64,000 nucleotides of DNA from positions 248,001-312,000 of the forward strand of contig JACKOJ010000004.1 in NCBI GenBank assembly GCA_024234325.1, given 5' to 3'. Origin of the DNA: Pseudomonadales bacterium (GTDB lineage: Bacteria; Pseudomonadota; Gammaproteobacteria; Pseudomonadales; Pseudohongiellaceae). Position 1 is the first letter of the stretch, and each line of letters opens with the position of its first letter. The notes below the pieces were generated by a model, which did not search any database, was not told where the DNA came from, and saw nothing but the letters and a program-made list of their open reading frames with translations. Position numbers and translations under genes: made by a program. This document shows positions 35,059 to 43,247 of the stretch, one piece after another.

Positions 35059-36138
35059 ATGAACAAGAAGAACTCGTTCAATACCGCCATGCTGGGTCTG
35101 ATCGGCACCGGCTTCATGCTCGCCGTATTCGGCTACGTCAACGCCCAGGGTGAGCCTCCCGAGGTCATCGAGACCAGCTCCCACGTCTTTACCCGCATGG
35201 CCGATGGGGTCTACCAGGTCACCGGCACTGGTGAAGTCTATCTCATGAGCAACGCGATGATGCTGGTGGGCGACGAAGACGTGCTGCTGGTGGATTCCCA
35301 CGTCACGCCGAACGCCGCCAACGCCCTGCTGCGCTCCGTACGGGCCGTCACGGACAAACCCGTTCGCTACCTCGTCAACACCCACTACCATTTCGACCAC
35401 GCCCACGGCAATCAGGTGTTTCCCGAGCAGGTGGAAATCATCGGCCACGAGTACACCCGCACCAAACTCAACGGCGAGCTGGGCAATGTGCTGACGGAAA
35501 CCACGATGGTGAGCTTCACGGAGGGGGTACCAGACCTGGTGGAGAGCCTGCGCGCACAACTGTCCGACACGCGTGACCCGCAGGAACGTGCCGCACTGGA
35601 GCGTCGCCTGAAGGCCCAGGAAGACCACATGATCTCCCTGCGCGAAATCATCCCGACCCCGCCGAACATCACCCTGGACAAGAAGATGACCCTGTTCCAG
35701 AAGGTGGGGGAGCACGATCGCGAGATTCAGCTTCTGCACCTGGGCCTTGGCCACACGGCAGGCGATGTAGTGGTGTATCTGCCGCAGGAACGCCTGGTGT
35801 TCACCGGCGACATGATGCTGCCCTCACTGTCCTATATGGGCGACAGTTTCCCGCAGGAATGGGTAGGCAGCCTGGAGGCCCTGAAAGGGTTGGAGTTTGA
35901 CGTGCTGTTGCCCGGCCACGGTGCGCCGGTTCAGGGCAAGGAGGAGATCGGATTCTTCCAGGCCTATATCTCGGACCTGTGGCAGAAGACCGGGGCACTG
36001 AAGGCCCAGGGATTGACCGCAGAGGAAGCAGCCGACCGGGTGGACATGAGCAATCACGCAACGCACTACAGGCAGATCCGCGGACCGGGCGCCGACGTGC
36101 GCGCCATTCGCCGCATCTATGCGCTGCTGGATGAGTAG
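35059..36138 (+). CDS. Exported metallo-beta-lactamase-fold hydrolase
   Basis: 359 residues with a signal peptide (about 1-30, ending VNAQG). The MBL zinc motifs are complete: THYHFDHAHGN for HxHxDH, LGHTAGD with the next His, the bridging Asp in FTGDMM, and LLPGHG. A charged helical insert at about 160-200 resembles those in other hydrolases of the class (for example SoxH- or quinoprotein-relay-associated proteins). Substrate unknown. AGGAT lies upstream of the ATG. It is divergent from the small ORF and GMC genes and may be linked functionally to the surrounding periplasmic oxidation genes, which is inference. Confidence 0.9.
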   Translation: MNKKNSFNTAMLGLIGTGFMLAVFGYVNAQGEPPEVIETSSHVFTRMADGVYQVTGTGEVYLMSNAMMLVGDEDVLLVDSHVTPNAANALLRSVRAVTDKPVRYLVNTHYHFDHAHGNQVFPEQVEIIGHEYTRTKLNGELGNVLTETTMVSFTEGVPDLVESLRAQLSDTRDPQERAALERRLKAQEDHMISLREIIPTPPNITLDKKMTLFQKVGEHDREIQLLHLGLGHTAGDVVVYLPQERLVFTGDMMLPSLSYMGDSFPQEWVGSLEALKGLEFDVLLPGHGAPVQGKEEIGFFQAYISDLWQKTGALKAQGLTAEEAADRVDMSNHATHYRQIRGPGADVRAIRRIYALLDE

Positions 36139-36193
36139 GAGGCTATCCTCCCAGGGACGCCAAATCGCCTGATCCAGCTTGACCACAGAACCT

Positions 36194-36220
36194 GTAGGAG
36201 CCAGCAGGGCTGGCTCCTAC
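36194..36220. repeat. Minimal copy of the GTAG-headed REP-like unit
   Basis: A 27-nt palindrome, GTAGGAGCCAGC and its reverse complement around AGG. This is the outer half of the 13-kb REP-like unit joined to its own inverse. It sits in the convergent gap between the MBL hydrolase and the dipeptidase and may also help to end transcription. Confidence 0.75.
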
Positions 36221-36229
36221 GGTCTTGTG

Positions 36230-37594
36230 TCAGAGACTCTCGTTTGCCTGAATCTCCGCCGCAACGCGCTGCACATCATCCAGCACACGCAGCAGATTGC
36301 CACTCCACAGCTTGTTGATCTGTTCTTCGGTGTAACCACGACGCACCAGTTCCAGCGTCACGTTGAAGGTTTCAGACGCATCATTCCAGCCCGTGATACC
36401 GCCACCGCCATCAAAGTCAGAGCTGATGCCCACATGGTCGATACCAATCAGTCCCACCATGTAATCAATGTGATCCACGAAGTCGGAAACATCCACCGGC
36501 GGCGCAATGGCATCGACCTCTTCCGCAATGCGCGGAGCAGCCAGTTCATTCACCTGCGCCATTTTCGCCTGATAGTTGGCACGGTCTGCTTCACTTAATG
36601 CACGTACCTGCGCACCGTTGAGCATTTCAAAGCCCAGGCCCTCGGCAATGCTGCCACGCAGGGCATTCAGGGCCGCCATGTGCGCCGAATTCTTTTCGCT
36701 GTTGAGATAGCTGCTGAACGCCGTGGTCTGCACCACGCCGTTGTTGTCGCGGATGGCCAGTAGCTGCTCGTCGTCGAGGTTACGGCTCACATCGTTCATG
36801 GTACGCGCGGACGAGTGCGACGCGATGACAGGCGCCTTCGTCATGGCCAGCACCTGCATATTGGATTCCTTGGACGGGTGGGAAAGGTCGATCATGATGC
36901 CCCAGCGGTTCATCTCCATCACCGCCTCACGCCCCAGATCGCTAAGGCCATGGTGCAGCCACACGCCGTCTGCCTCTCCGGTATTGGAATCCGAAAACTG
37001 GCTGTGACCGTTGTGGGCCAGGGACATATAGCGCGCGCCCAGTTCCTGGTAGCGTTTGACGTTGCCCACATCCAGCCCCATGGGATAGGCATTCTCCACC
37101 CCCATCATCGCCACCTTCTTGCCAGATGCCGCAATGCGACGAACATCGTCCGAGGTGTAGGCAATCTCGATCATGTCCGGTGCAATTTCCTCCGCCAGCC
37201 GGTGTACTGCCGCGAACTTGTCCAGGGCATTGGCCGACGCGGCGGCGTAGCCCTCTTCCGTCAGCGGCCCCTGGCCGGTGTAGATGCTGAACCAGGCCAC
37301 ATCCAACCCGCCCTCGATCATCTTCGGCAGGTTGACCTGGGTATCCAGATCCGAGGTGTAGTTGTTGTCCACAGTAAAGTTCGAGGTATCGATATCGTCG
37401 TGGGTGTCCAGCGTGATTACGCGATCGTGAATGCCCCGGGCACGGGCAATCAATGCCTCTTCACTTTCCATGGCAGGGGCGGAAGTGGCAGCGGCCGGCT
37501 CGGGGGCCGGCGCTGGCGCAGACTGTTCGGCCGGACTGCAGGCGGCCAGGACGATGGCGCAGCTTAACAACAAAAGCGAATGATGGTGGGACAT
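36230..37594 (-). CDS. Membrane dipeptidase (peptidase M19), lipoprotein
   Basis: 454 residues. The lipoprotein signal ends at LAACSPA, followed by a Pro/Ala-rich linker. The M19 metal ligands can be placed: THDDID near residue 71, the bridging Glu in MMGVENAYPMG, His in SLAHNGHSQF and IASHSSART, and Asp in GISSDFDGGGG. Such enzymes hydrolyse dipeptides, including some D-amino acid containing ones. It is divergent from the penicillin-acylase-like gene, with about 155 nt between the two start codons. Confidence 0.92.
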   Translation of the reverse strand: MSHHHSLLLLSCAIVLAACSPAEQSAPAPAPEPAAATSAPAMESEEALIARARGIHDRVITLDTHDDIDTSNFTVDNNYTSDLDTQVNLPKMIEGGLDVAWFSIYTGQGPLTEEGYAAASANALDKFAAVHRLAEEIAPDMIEIAYTSDDVRRIAASGKKVAMMGVENAYPMGLDVGNVKRYQELGARYMSLAHNGHSQFSDSNTGEADGVWLHHGLSDLGREAVMEMNRWGIMIDLSHPSKESNMQVLAMTKAPVIASHSSARTMNDVSRNLDDEQLLAIRDNNGVVQTTAFSSYLNSEKNSAHMAALNALRGSIAEGLGFEMLNGAQVRALSEADRANYQAKMAQVNELAAPRIAEEVDAIAPPVDVSDFVDHIDYMVGLIGIDHVGISSDFDGGGGITGWNDASETFNVTLELVRRGYTEEQINKLWSGNLLRVLDDVQRVAAEIQANESL

Positions 37595-37750
37595 AGGAAG
37601 AGTCTCTGTAGGTTGGAAACAAGTATATGGAAACCGGTGCGAAACATCCTAGCAGCGCTTCAATCCCTGCCGCAACTTCCTATTTGGTCCAGAATACGGT
37701 TTACTTCCTGCGTTGCCCTATCACTGCAATCAACACCCCCGGAGACCTTC

Positions 37751-40033
37751 ATGCCCCCGCTTTTGTCACGATCACTGTCACTTTTTTCACTGCTCGTTTT
37801 GTTATTGACCGCCTGTGCACCACAATCGTCCGATGCGCCCAGCACTGGTGCACAGAACAGTAGCGGCGTTCAAACCGAAGCGGAGCGTCTGCAGGCTATT
37901 GCGGACCGCGTCACCATCATTCGCGACGATTTTGGCGTTGGGCATATTTACGCAAAAACCGATGCCGACGCCGTGTTCGGACTGTTGTACGCGCAGGCCG
38001 AAGACGACTTCCCACGTGTCGAGCGCAACTACATCTGGGCCATTGGGCGGCTGGCAGAGGTAGAAGGAGAAGCGGCACTTTACAGCGATCTTCGCGCCCG
38101 TCTCTACATGACCGAAGCCGAAGCACGTGCCGCCTACGATGCGGCACCGGCATGGTTGCAGACACTGTGCGATGCCTTTGCCGACGGACTGAACTTCTAC
38201 CTGGCAGAGAATCCCCAGGTAACTCCCCGCCTTCTGACCCGCTTCGAGCCCTGGATGCCCTTCTACTTCTTCGAGGGTTCCATCGGCGGCGATATCGAAC
38301 AGATTCCCCTGCGTCGCATCCAGACCTTCTACTCCCAGGCCGCGGAAATGGAGCGCAACGTACCAGTCGCCACACATAGCCCGCTGCCCATGCCGGTGCT
38401 GGCGGATGCCCATGCCGACAATGCTCTGGCCCGCACCATCTTTGAGGAGCCCGTGGGCTCCAACGGCATCGCACTGGATGGCAGCCGCACTGCCAGTGGC
38501 GACGCCATGCTGCTGATCAACCCGCACACCAGTTTCTATTTCCGCGGCGAGTACCAGATGGTCAGCGAGGAAGGCCTGAATGCCTACGGTGCTGTGACGT
38601 GGGGGCAGTTCTTCATCTATCAGGGCTTCAACGAAGACACCGGCTGGATGCACACCTCCACCGCCGCAGACTTCATCGACGAGTTCGTGGAAGACGTCGT
38701 GCGCGACAATGGCAGCCTGGTCTACCGCTATGGCGACGAAGTGCGCCCGGTGCAGGTCTCCGAAGTAACGCTGAAGGTAAAAACAGACAATGGCATGGAG
38801 GAGCGTCGCTTTCCCGCCTACCACACCCATCACGGCCCCATTACCCACGCCCAGGACGGTCGCTGGGCAGTCACCCGCATCAACTGGGATCCCGTCAATG
38901 CGCTGCAGCAGTCCTACCTGCGCATGAAGACCGCCAATTACGCCGAGTTCCGCGAGATGATGAACATCCGCACCAACTCCTCCAACAACACGGTGTTCGC
39001 CGACAGTGAAGGCAATATTGCCTATTTCCATGGCAACTTCATGCCAAAGCGCGATCCGCAGTTTGATTACCAGCACCCGGTGGACGGCAGCAATCCCGCC
39101 ACCGACTGGCAGGGCGTGCACGCAGTGGACGAGACCGTGATGATCGTGAACCCGGTAAATGGCTGGTTGCAGAACAGCAACTCCACCCCCTTCACCGTGG
39201 CTGGCGACAACAGTCCCAAGCGGGAGAACTACCCGACCTATATGGCGCCGGACGCCGAAAACTTTCGCGCCAAGCACTCCATTCCCCTGCTGGAAGCAGC
39301 GCACGACATGACCCTGGACACCCTGCTCGACCTGGCCTACGACACCTATCTGCCCGGCTTTGAGCAATTGATTCCCGGCCTGGTGGCGGCCTGGGATGTT
39401 GACAGTGCCAACTGGCCCCAGTTGAAGGATGCGATTGACGAACTGCGCGACTGGGATCTGCGAGTCAGTTCAGATTCCGTCGCCATGTCGCTGGCCCACT
39501 TCTATGGTATGAATGCCTCCCAGGCGATCGATACGCCGGACGAGCTGACGCAACTGGAGCAGATCAACTGGCTGGGTACCGACAGCAGTCCCGCGGAACG
39601 TCTGCAGGTGTTTGCCGATACGCTGACGGAACTGAGTGACAAGTTTGGTGACTGGAACACCCCATGGGGGGAGATCAACCGCTTCCAGCGCCTGAGCGGC
39701 GACATCGACCTGAAGTACGATGACACCGCGCCCAGCCTTGCCGTCGGCATGGCGTCCGGTCGCTGGGGCGCCCTCGCGTCCTATGGTGCGCGCGCCTTCC
39801 CGGGCACCAACCGCCTCTACGGCTACTCGGGCAACAGCTTCGTCGCCGTTGTGGAGTTTGGGGAGCGCGTGCATGCCCTGAGCATGCTCGCCGGTGGCCA
39901 GAGCAACAACCCGGCCTCGCCGCATTTCGATGACCAGGCGCAGCCCTATGTAGACCGCAAGTTCAAGGAAGTGGCCTACTATCGCGAAGACGTGGAACGC
40001 CGCGCGAGCGCGACCTACCACCCCGGCGAATAA
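37751..40033 (+). CDS. Penicillin acylase-family Ntn-hydrolase, lipoprotein
   Basis: 760 residues from ATG 37751, which has GGAG 7 nt upstream and encodes a lipoprotein signal (LLLLTACAPQ); an in-frame ATG at 37580 lacks a signal. The S45 family layout is clear: an alpha-chain region beginning TIIRDDFGVGHIYAKTDADA, then the autoprocessing site VGSNGIAL with Ser237 as predicted N-terminal nucleophile of the beta chain, and INPHTSF downstream. These enzymes cleave acyl amides, including acyl-homoserine lactones in some branches. The acyl substrate cannot be told from sequence. Confidence 0.9.
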   Translation: MPPLLSRSLSLFSLLVLLLTACAPQSSDAPSTGAQNSSGVQTEAERLQAIADRVTIIRDDFGVGHIYAKTDADAVFGLLYAQAEDDFPRVERNYIWAIGRLAEVEGEAALYSDLRARLYMTEAEARAAYDAAPAWLQTLCDAFADGLNFYLAENPQVTPRLLTRFEPWMPFYFFEGSIGGDIEQIPLRRIQTFYSQAAEMERNVPVATHSPLPMPVLADAHADNALARTIFEEPVGSNGIALDGSRTASGDAMLLINPHTSFYFRGEYQMVSEEGLNAYGAVTWGQFFIYQGFNEDTGWMHTSTAADFIDEFVEDVVRDNGSLVYRYGDEVRPVQVSEVTLKVKTDNGMEERRFPAYHTHHGPITHAQDGRWAVTRINWDPVNALQQSYLRMKTANYAEFREMMNIRTNSSNNTVFADSEGNIAYFHGNFMPKRDPQFDYQHPVDGSNPATDWQGVHAVDETVMIVNPVNGWLQNSNSTPFTVAGDNSPKRENYPTYMAPDAENFRAKHSIPLLEAAHDMTLDTLLDLAYDTYLPGFEQLIPGLVAAWDVDSANWPQLKDAIDELRDWDLRVSSDSVAMSLAHFYGMNASQAIDTPDELTQLEQINWLGTDSSPAERLQVFADTLTELSDKFGDWNTPWGEINRFQRLSGDIDLKYDDTAPSLAVGMASGRWGALASYGARAFPGTNRLYGYSGNSFVAVVEFGERVHALSMLAGGQSNNPASPHFDDQAQPYVDRKFKEVAYYREDVERRASATYHPGE

Positions 40034-40039
40034 GCCTGA

Positions 40040-40076
40040 CCGTGTCAGCGCAGACGTCCGGTTTGCGCTGACACGG
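40040..40076. terminator. Bidirectional stem-loop between convergent genes
   Basis: A perfect 13-bp stem, CCGTGTCAGCGCA pairing with its complement at 40064-40076 around an 11-nt loop. It fills the whole gap between the acylase stop and the XRE gene stop. No long T run follows on either strand, so termination may need Rho or be partial. Confidence 0.7.
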
Positions 40077-40078
40077 GT

Positions 40079-40276
40079 TCATGTCGGCTCATCCCGAAAA
40101 ATCTCTTCAATCGTCAAACCGAAGATTCGGGCCGCCTTGAAGGCCAGGGGCAGGCTCGGGTCGAACTTGCCCGTTTCGATCGCGTTGATTGTCTGCCGCG
40201 ACACGTCCAGCTCCAGCGCCAGGTCTGCCTGCGTCCAGCCCTTCTCGGCCCGCAATTCCCGTAGCCGGTTCTTCAT
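40079..40276 (-). CDS. Compact XRE-family transcriptional regulator
   Basis: 65-residue helix-turn-helix protein (MKNRLRELRAEKGWTQADLALELDVSRQTINAIETGKFDPS, shown here in parts as GWTQADLALELD and SRQTINAIETGK). It belongs to the short YozG/Cro-like group. The start overlaps the stop of the upstream membrane gene (ATGA). It probably represses the promoter at 40731-40758 by binding the two operators described there. Confidence 0.92.
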   Translation of the reverse strand: MKNRLRELRAEKGWTQADLALELDVSRQTINAIETGKFDPSLPLAFKAARIFGLTIEEIFRDEPT

Positions 40277-40695
40277 TGATACGCCCTGGCGCGCAGCAGT
40301 GTCGTGGCCAGATAGGTCACGCCCATCAGCATCACCAGCCAGGAAATCTGGGCGTGCGAGACGATGACATTGCTGATGTCGAGGTTTTCATAGCTCAGTC
40401 CCGCCACCAGCCCCACGCCCAACGATATGCCCATGGCCTCAAGCTGCAGACGCTGCTGCATCTCGTCCAGCCCCAGCAGATTACGGATGTTCGCCCAGAT
40501 CATGCCCGCCCCGACACAGGTATTCAGCCCGATGGCCAACACACTGCCAGCCACCGCCCCGTCCCAGAGGAACACGGGACCGAAGCTCGCCAGCGCCATC
40601 GTCAGCACATAGGCGGCAGTCCACACTGCCAGCCTGTTCCGGTTCACCAGTTGCTGCCTGACCCAGGGTGTTTTCTCCGCACTCGAATTCCGCAT
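40273..40695 (-). CDS. Four-helix membrane protein paired with the XRE regulator
   Basis: 140 residues from ATG 40695, which has GGGAGG 5 nt upstream; an in-frame ATG at 40728 lacks one. Four hydrophobic segments are visible (about 24-44, 49-70, 88-105 and 114-135), with a cytoplasmic LLGLDEMQQRLQLEAM segment between the second and third. Two-gene units of a small membrane protein and a YozG-type regulator are common, but the role of the membrane partner is not known to me. It is the first gene of the unit. Confidence 0.8.
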   Translation of the reverse strand: MRNSSAEKTPWVRQQLVNRNRLAVWTAAYVLTMALASFGPVFLWDGAVAGSVLAIGLNTCVGAGMIWANIRNLLGLDEMQQRLQLEAMGISLGVGLVAGLSYENLDISNVIVSHAQISWLVMLMGVTYLATTLLRARAYQ

Positions 40696-40708
40696 ATCGG
40701 CCTCCCGC

Positions 40709-40772
40709 ATGTAAAGTTTATTTGACATGCAGGGTAGAACCGCACTCCCACAATGTCAAGCATGCTTTACAC
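40709..40772 (-). promoter_or_regulatory. Promoter with two 20-bp operator palindromes
   Basis: Site 1 (40709-40728) reads ATGTAAAG-TTTA-TTTGACAT and site 2 (40753-40772) ATGTCAAG-CATG-CTTTACAC on the plus strand. Both are imperfect palindromes of an ATGTAAAG-like half-site, with centres 44 bp apart. On the minus strand a -35 TTGACA lies inside site 2, and a -10 TACCCT (40731-40736) follows at a 17-nt spacing. Site 1 covers the expected transcription start. This layout fits cooperative repression by the XRE protein encoded in the operon. Confidence 0.7.
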
Positions 40773-41077
40773 TCTATTTCCAACTGTCCCGCCCATAGCC
40801 AAACCCGGTACGAAACTTGCGAAACATCTGTTATGCAAGCGAGCCAGAACGAGACCAAGACGTCGGATCAGTTCCCGACAGTGTGCGCGATAAGCCCTTT
40901 CCAGCGGCGCACCCGGCAGGTGCATCCAGCGCCCGACAGCCTGAGCATATCGCCCCAGACCGCTCAATACGCGCGCCCTGGATTTGCACCATTAGAGTGC
41001 ATTGAAAAAAATGGCGGTCAATATTGGGGCGAAAAGCCCGCCTGGCGACAGGTGGCATTCGTCGCAGGAGGCCCGCC
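40773..41077. other. Intergenic region before the glucosylglycerate operon
   Basis: This region must hold the promoter of the gpg genes. I find no convincing -35/-10 pair, repeat or hairpin family member. A frame from 40833 to 41081 is open but has no protein-like character. The strong ribosome binding site GCAGGAGG just before 41078 belongs to the phosphatase gene. Confidence 0.35.
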
Positions 41078-41974
41078 ATGACTGTGCAGTTTCCAGGCGC
41101 GCCGCCGATGAATGCGCAATGGATCGTGTTCACAGACCTGGACGGAACGCTGCTGAATCGTGACAGCTATTCTTTCGCAGCCGCCGCGCCTGCTTTGCAG
41201 CAGCTCGCATCCCTGCAAATCCCTCTGATCCTGAACTCCAGCAAGACTGCAGCGGAAATGATGCTGCTGCGTCAGCAACTGGACAATGGCGATCCCTTCG
41301 TCGTTGAAAACGGTGCTGCAGTGCTGGTCCCCGAAGGCTACTTTCCCGCACAGCCCGACCTGGAATCCCTGGGAGAAGGGAGCGGGTATCTTCTAAAGCG
41401 CTTCAGCGACCCCCACGAGCATATTCTTGAGGTGCTGGCAGATGCGCGACATTGCGGCTTCACCTTTGCAGGTTTCTCCGACTGGTCGGCAGCAGAGCTG
41501 GCACAGAAAACCGGTTTGACCGAACAGGCCGCAACGCTGGCAAAACAGCGCACGGGCTCGGAACCCATTCTGCTGGAGGGCGATCTTGCCAGTTTCCAAC
41601 AATTTCTCGCGGCATTTCATCTACGCGCGGTGCAGGGCGGCAGGTTTCTGCACGTGATGGGCCAGTACGACAAGGCCGACGGTGTGCGCTGGCTGTGCCG
41701 GGCCTTCGCTCAGCGCTACGCACCGAACCCGCTGTACACGATTGCGCTGGGCGACAGCCACAATGACGAAGGCATGCTCAATGCCGTGGACTGCGCGCTC
41801 GTCATTCGCAGCCCTCACAGCGCTGACATTCGACTGACGAAACCGAAGGCAGCCCGCTACAGCGAGGCAGAAGGACCGCAGGGGTGGAATGAACTGCTGC
41901 TGCCGATGCTGCAGCAGACCTACCCCGACGACGAGGCAAGAGGCGCTTCCGGCGCCGCCAATCCCGATCCATGA
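41078..41974 (+). CDS. Glucosyl/mannosyl-3-phosphoglycerate phosphatase (HAD, MPGP family)
   Basis: 298 residues from ATG 41078 with GGAGG upstream. HAD motif I FTDLDGTLL, motif II LILNSSKT and motif IV LGDSHNDEGML are present. The sequence between them matches the Cof-type mannosyl-3-phosphoglycerate phosphatase subfamily. With the adjacent GT81-like synthase it should dephosphorylate glucosyl-3-phosphoglycerate to glucosylglycerate, a compatible solute. Glucosyl rather than mannosyl is preferred because of the following GH13 phosphorylase. It is the first gene of a three-gene operon. Confidence 0.88.
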   Translation: MTVQFPGAPPMNAQWIVFTDLDGTLLNRDSYSFAAAAPALQQLASLQIPLILNSSKTAAEMMLLRQQLDNGDPFVVENGAAVLVPEGYFPAQPDLESLGEGSGYLLKRFSDPHEHILEVLADARHCGFTFAGFSDWSAAELAQKTGLTEQAATLAKQRTGSEPILLEGDLASFQQFLAAFHLRAVQGGRFLHVMGQYDKADGVRWLCRAFAQRYAPNPLYTIALGDSHNDEGMLNAVDCALVIRSPHSADIRLTKPKAARYSEAEGPQGWNELLLPMLQQTYPDDEARGASGAANPDP

Positions 41975-42008
41975 CACCACAACAGAAAACGAGCATAAGG
42001 AGTACTCC

Positions 42009-43232
42009 ATGGGTGATTTTTATCAGAACGGCGTCGTAACGACACTGCACAATCTGTCCCAGCGACCTCTGGAAGACCTGGAAGAACAACTGATGCAATT
42101 CAAGCAGTCCAGGCCCATGTCGCTGATCCTCCCCTCCCTGTATTCCGAGCTGCAGACCGATGCCCTGGCGACCATCGTCGATGAGCTGATCCACGTGCCC
42201 TATCTCAGCGAGATAGTGGTGGGGCTGGACCGTGCCAGCCAGAGCGAATACGAACACGCACTGAAGTATTTCTCGCGGTTGCCCCAATTTCATCGCGTGC
42301 TCTGGAACGAAGGCCCACGCCTGCAGGCAATCGACAAACTGCTGGAACGCCACGGCCTGGCGCCCACCGAACTCGGCAAGGGGCGCAATGTGTGGTACTG
42401 CATGGGCTATGTGCTCGCCTCCGGTCGCTGCGAGTCGGTGGCACTGCACGACTGCGATATCAAGACCTACACGCGGGAGTTGCTGGCGCGCCTGATTTAC
42501 CCCGTGGCCAACCCGAATTTCAACTACGAATTCTGCAAGGGCTATTACGCACGCGTGGCGGACAGCAAGATGAACGGCCGCGTCACCCGTCTGCTGGTGA
42601 CACCCTTGTTGCGCGCGCTGAAGAAAGTGTGCGGCTACAGCGAGTTCCTGGAATTCCTCGACAGTTTCCGGTACCCACTGGCCGGTGAATTCTCCTTCCG
42701 CCTGGATGTCATCAGCGACATCCGCATTCCCAGTGACTGGGGACTGGAGGTAGGCGTGCTCTCGGAAATGAAGCGCAATTACGCGACCAACCGCATCTGC
42801 CAGGTGGACATTGCCGACAATTACGACCACAAGCATCAGGTGCTCTCACCCGAGGACGCGACCAAGGGGCTGTCCAAGATGAGCGTCGATATCTCCAAGG
42901 CCATCTTCCGCAAGCTGGCCACCAACGGCGAGATTTTTTCCAACGAGAAGTTCCGCACCATCAAGGCCACCTATTACCGCATTGCGCTCGACTTTATCGA
43001 GACCTACGCCAATGACGCCTCCATCAACGGGTTAGCCTTCGACCGCCACGCAGAAGAGCGCACGGTGGAACTGTTTGCGCAGAACGTAATGGCAGCAGGC
43101 TCCTACTTCCTCGACAATCCAATGGACACGCCCTTCATTCCCAGTTGGAACCGAGTGTTCAGCGCCATTCCGGACATTCGCGAGCAACTGGTGGAGGCCG
43201 TCGAAGCCGATCATCAACAGTATTTCAAGTAA
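42009..43232 (+). CDS. gpgS: Glucosyl-3-phosphoglycerate synthase (GT81-like)
   Basis: 407 residues from ATG 42009, with AAGGAG upstream. A GT-A glycosyltransferase: SLILPSLYSEL start, IVVGLDRASQ, the KGRNVWYCMGYVLA segment and the metal-binding HDCDIKTY (DxD-like), followed by the PLAGEFSF and DWGLEVGVL motifs shared with GpgS and mannosylglycerate synthase-like enzymes. It should transfer glucose from an NDP-glucose to 3-phosphoglycerate. It follows the phosphatase gene by 34 nt and precedes the GH13 gene by 15 nt. Confidence 0.88.
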   Translation: MGDFYQNGVVTTLHNLSQRPLEDLEEQLMQFKQSRPMSLILPSLYSELQTDALATIVDELIHVPYLSEIVVGLDRASQSEYEHALKYFSRLPQFHRVLWNEGPRLQAIDKLLERHGLAPTELGKGRNVWYCMGYVLASGRCESVALHDCDIKTYTRELLARLIYPVANPNFNYEFCKGYYARVADSKMNGRVTRLLVTPLLRALKKVCGYSEFLEFLDSFRYPLAGEFSFRLDVISDIRIPSDWGLEVGVLSEMKRNYATNRICQVDIADNYDHKHQVLSPEDATKGLSKMSVDISKAIFRKLATNGEIFSNEKFRTIKATYYRIALDFIETYANDASINGLAFDRHAEERTVELFAQNVMAAGSYFLDNPMDTPFIPSWNRVFSAIPDIREQLVEAVEADHQQYFK

Positions 43233-43247
43233 CGAGGTCATCACGCC

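Noticed and set aside
37802..39367. Long minus-strand frame opposite the penicillin-acylase gene
   Set aside because: Shadow of a GC-rich gene; no motifs, and the plus strand holds a complete Ntn-hydrolase.
40833..41081. Open frame ending in an ATGA overlap with the phosphatase gene
   Set aside because: The product has no fold-like composition or recognisable motif, and its ATG has no ribosome binding site. The ATGA overlap is explained by the phosphatase start having its own strong site.
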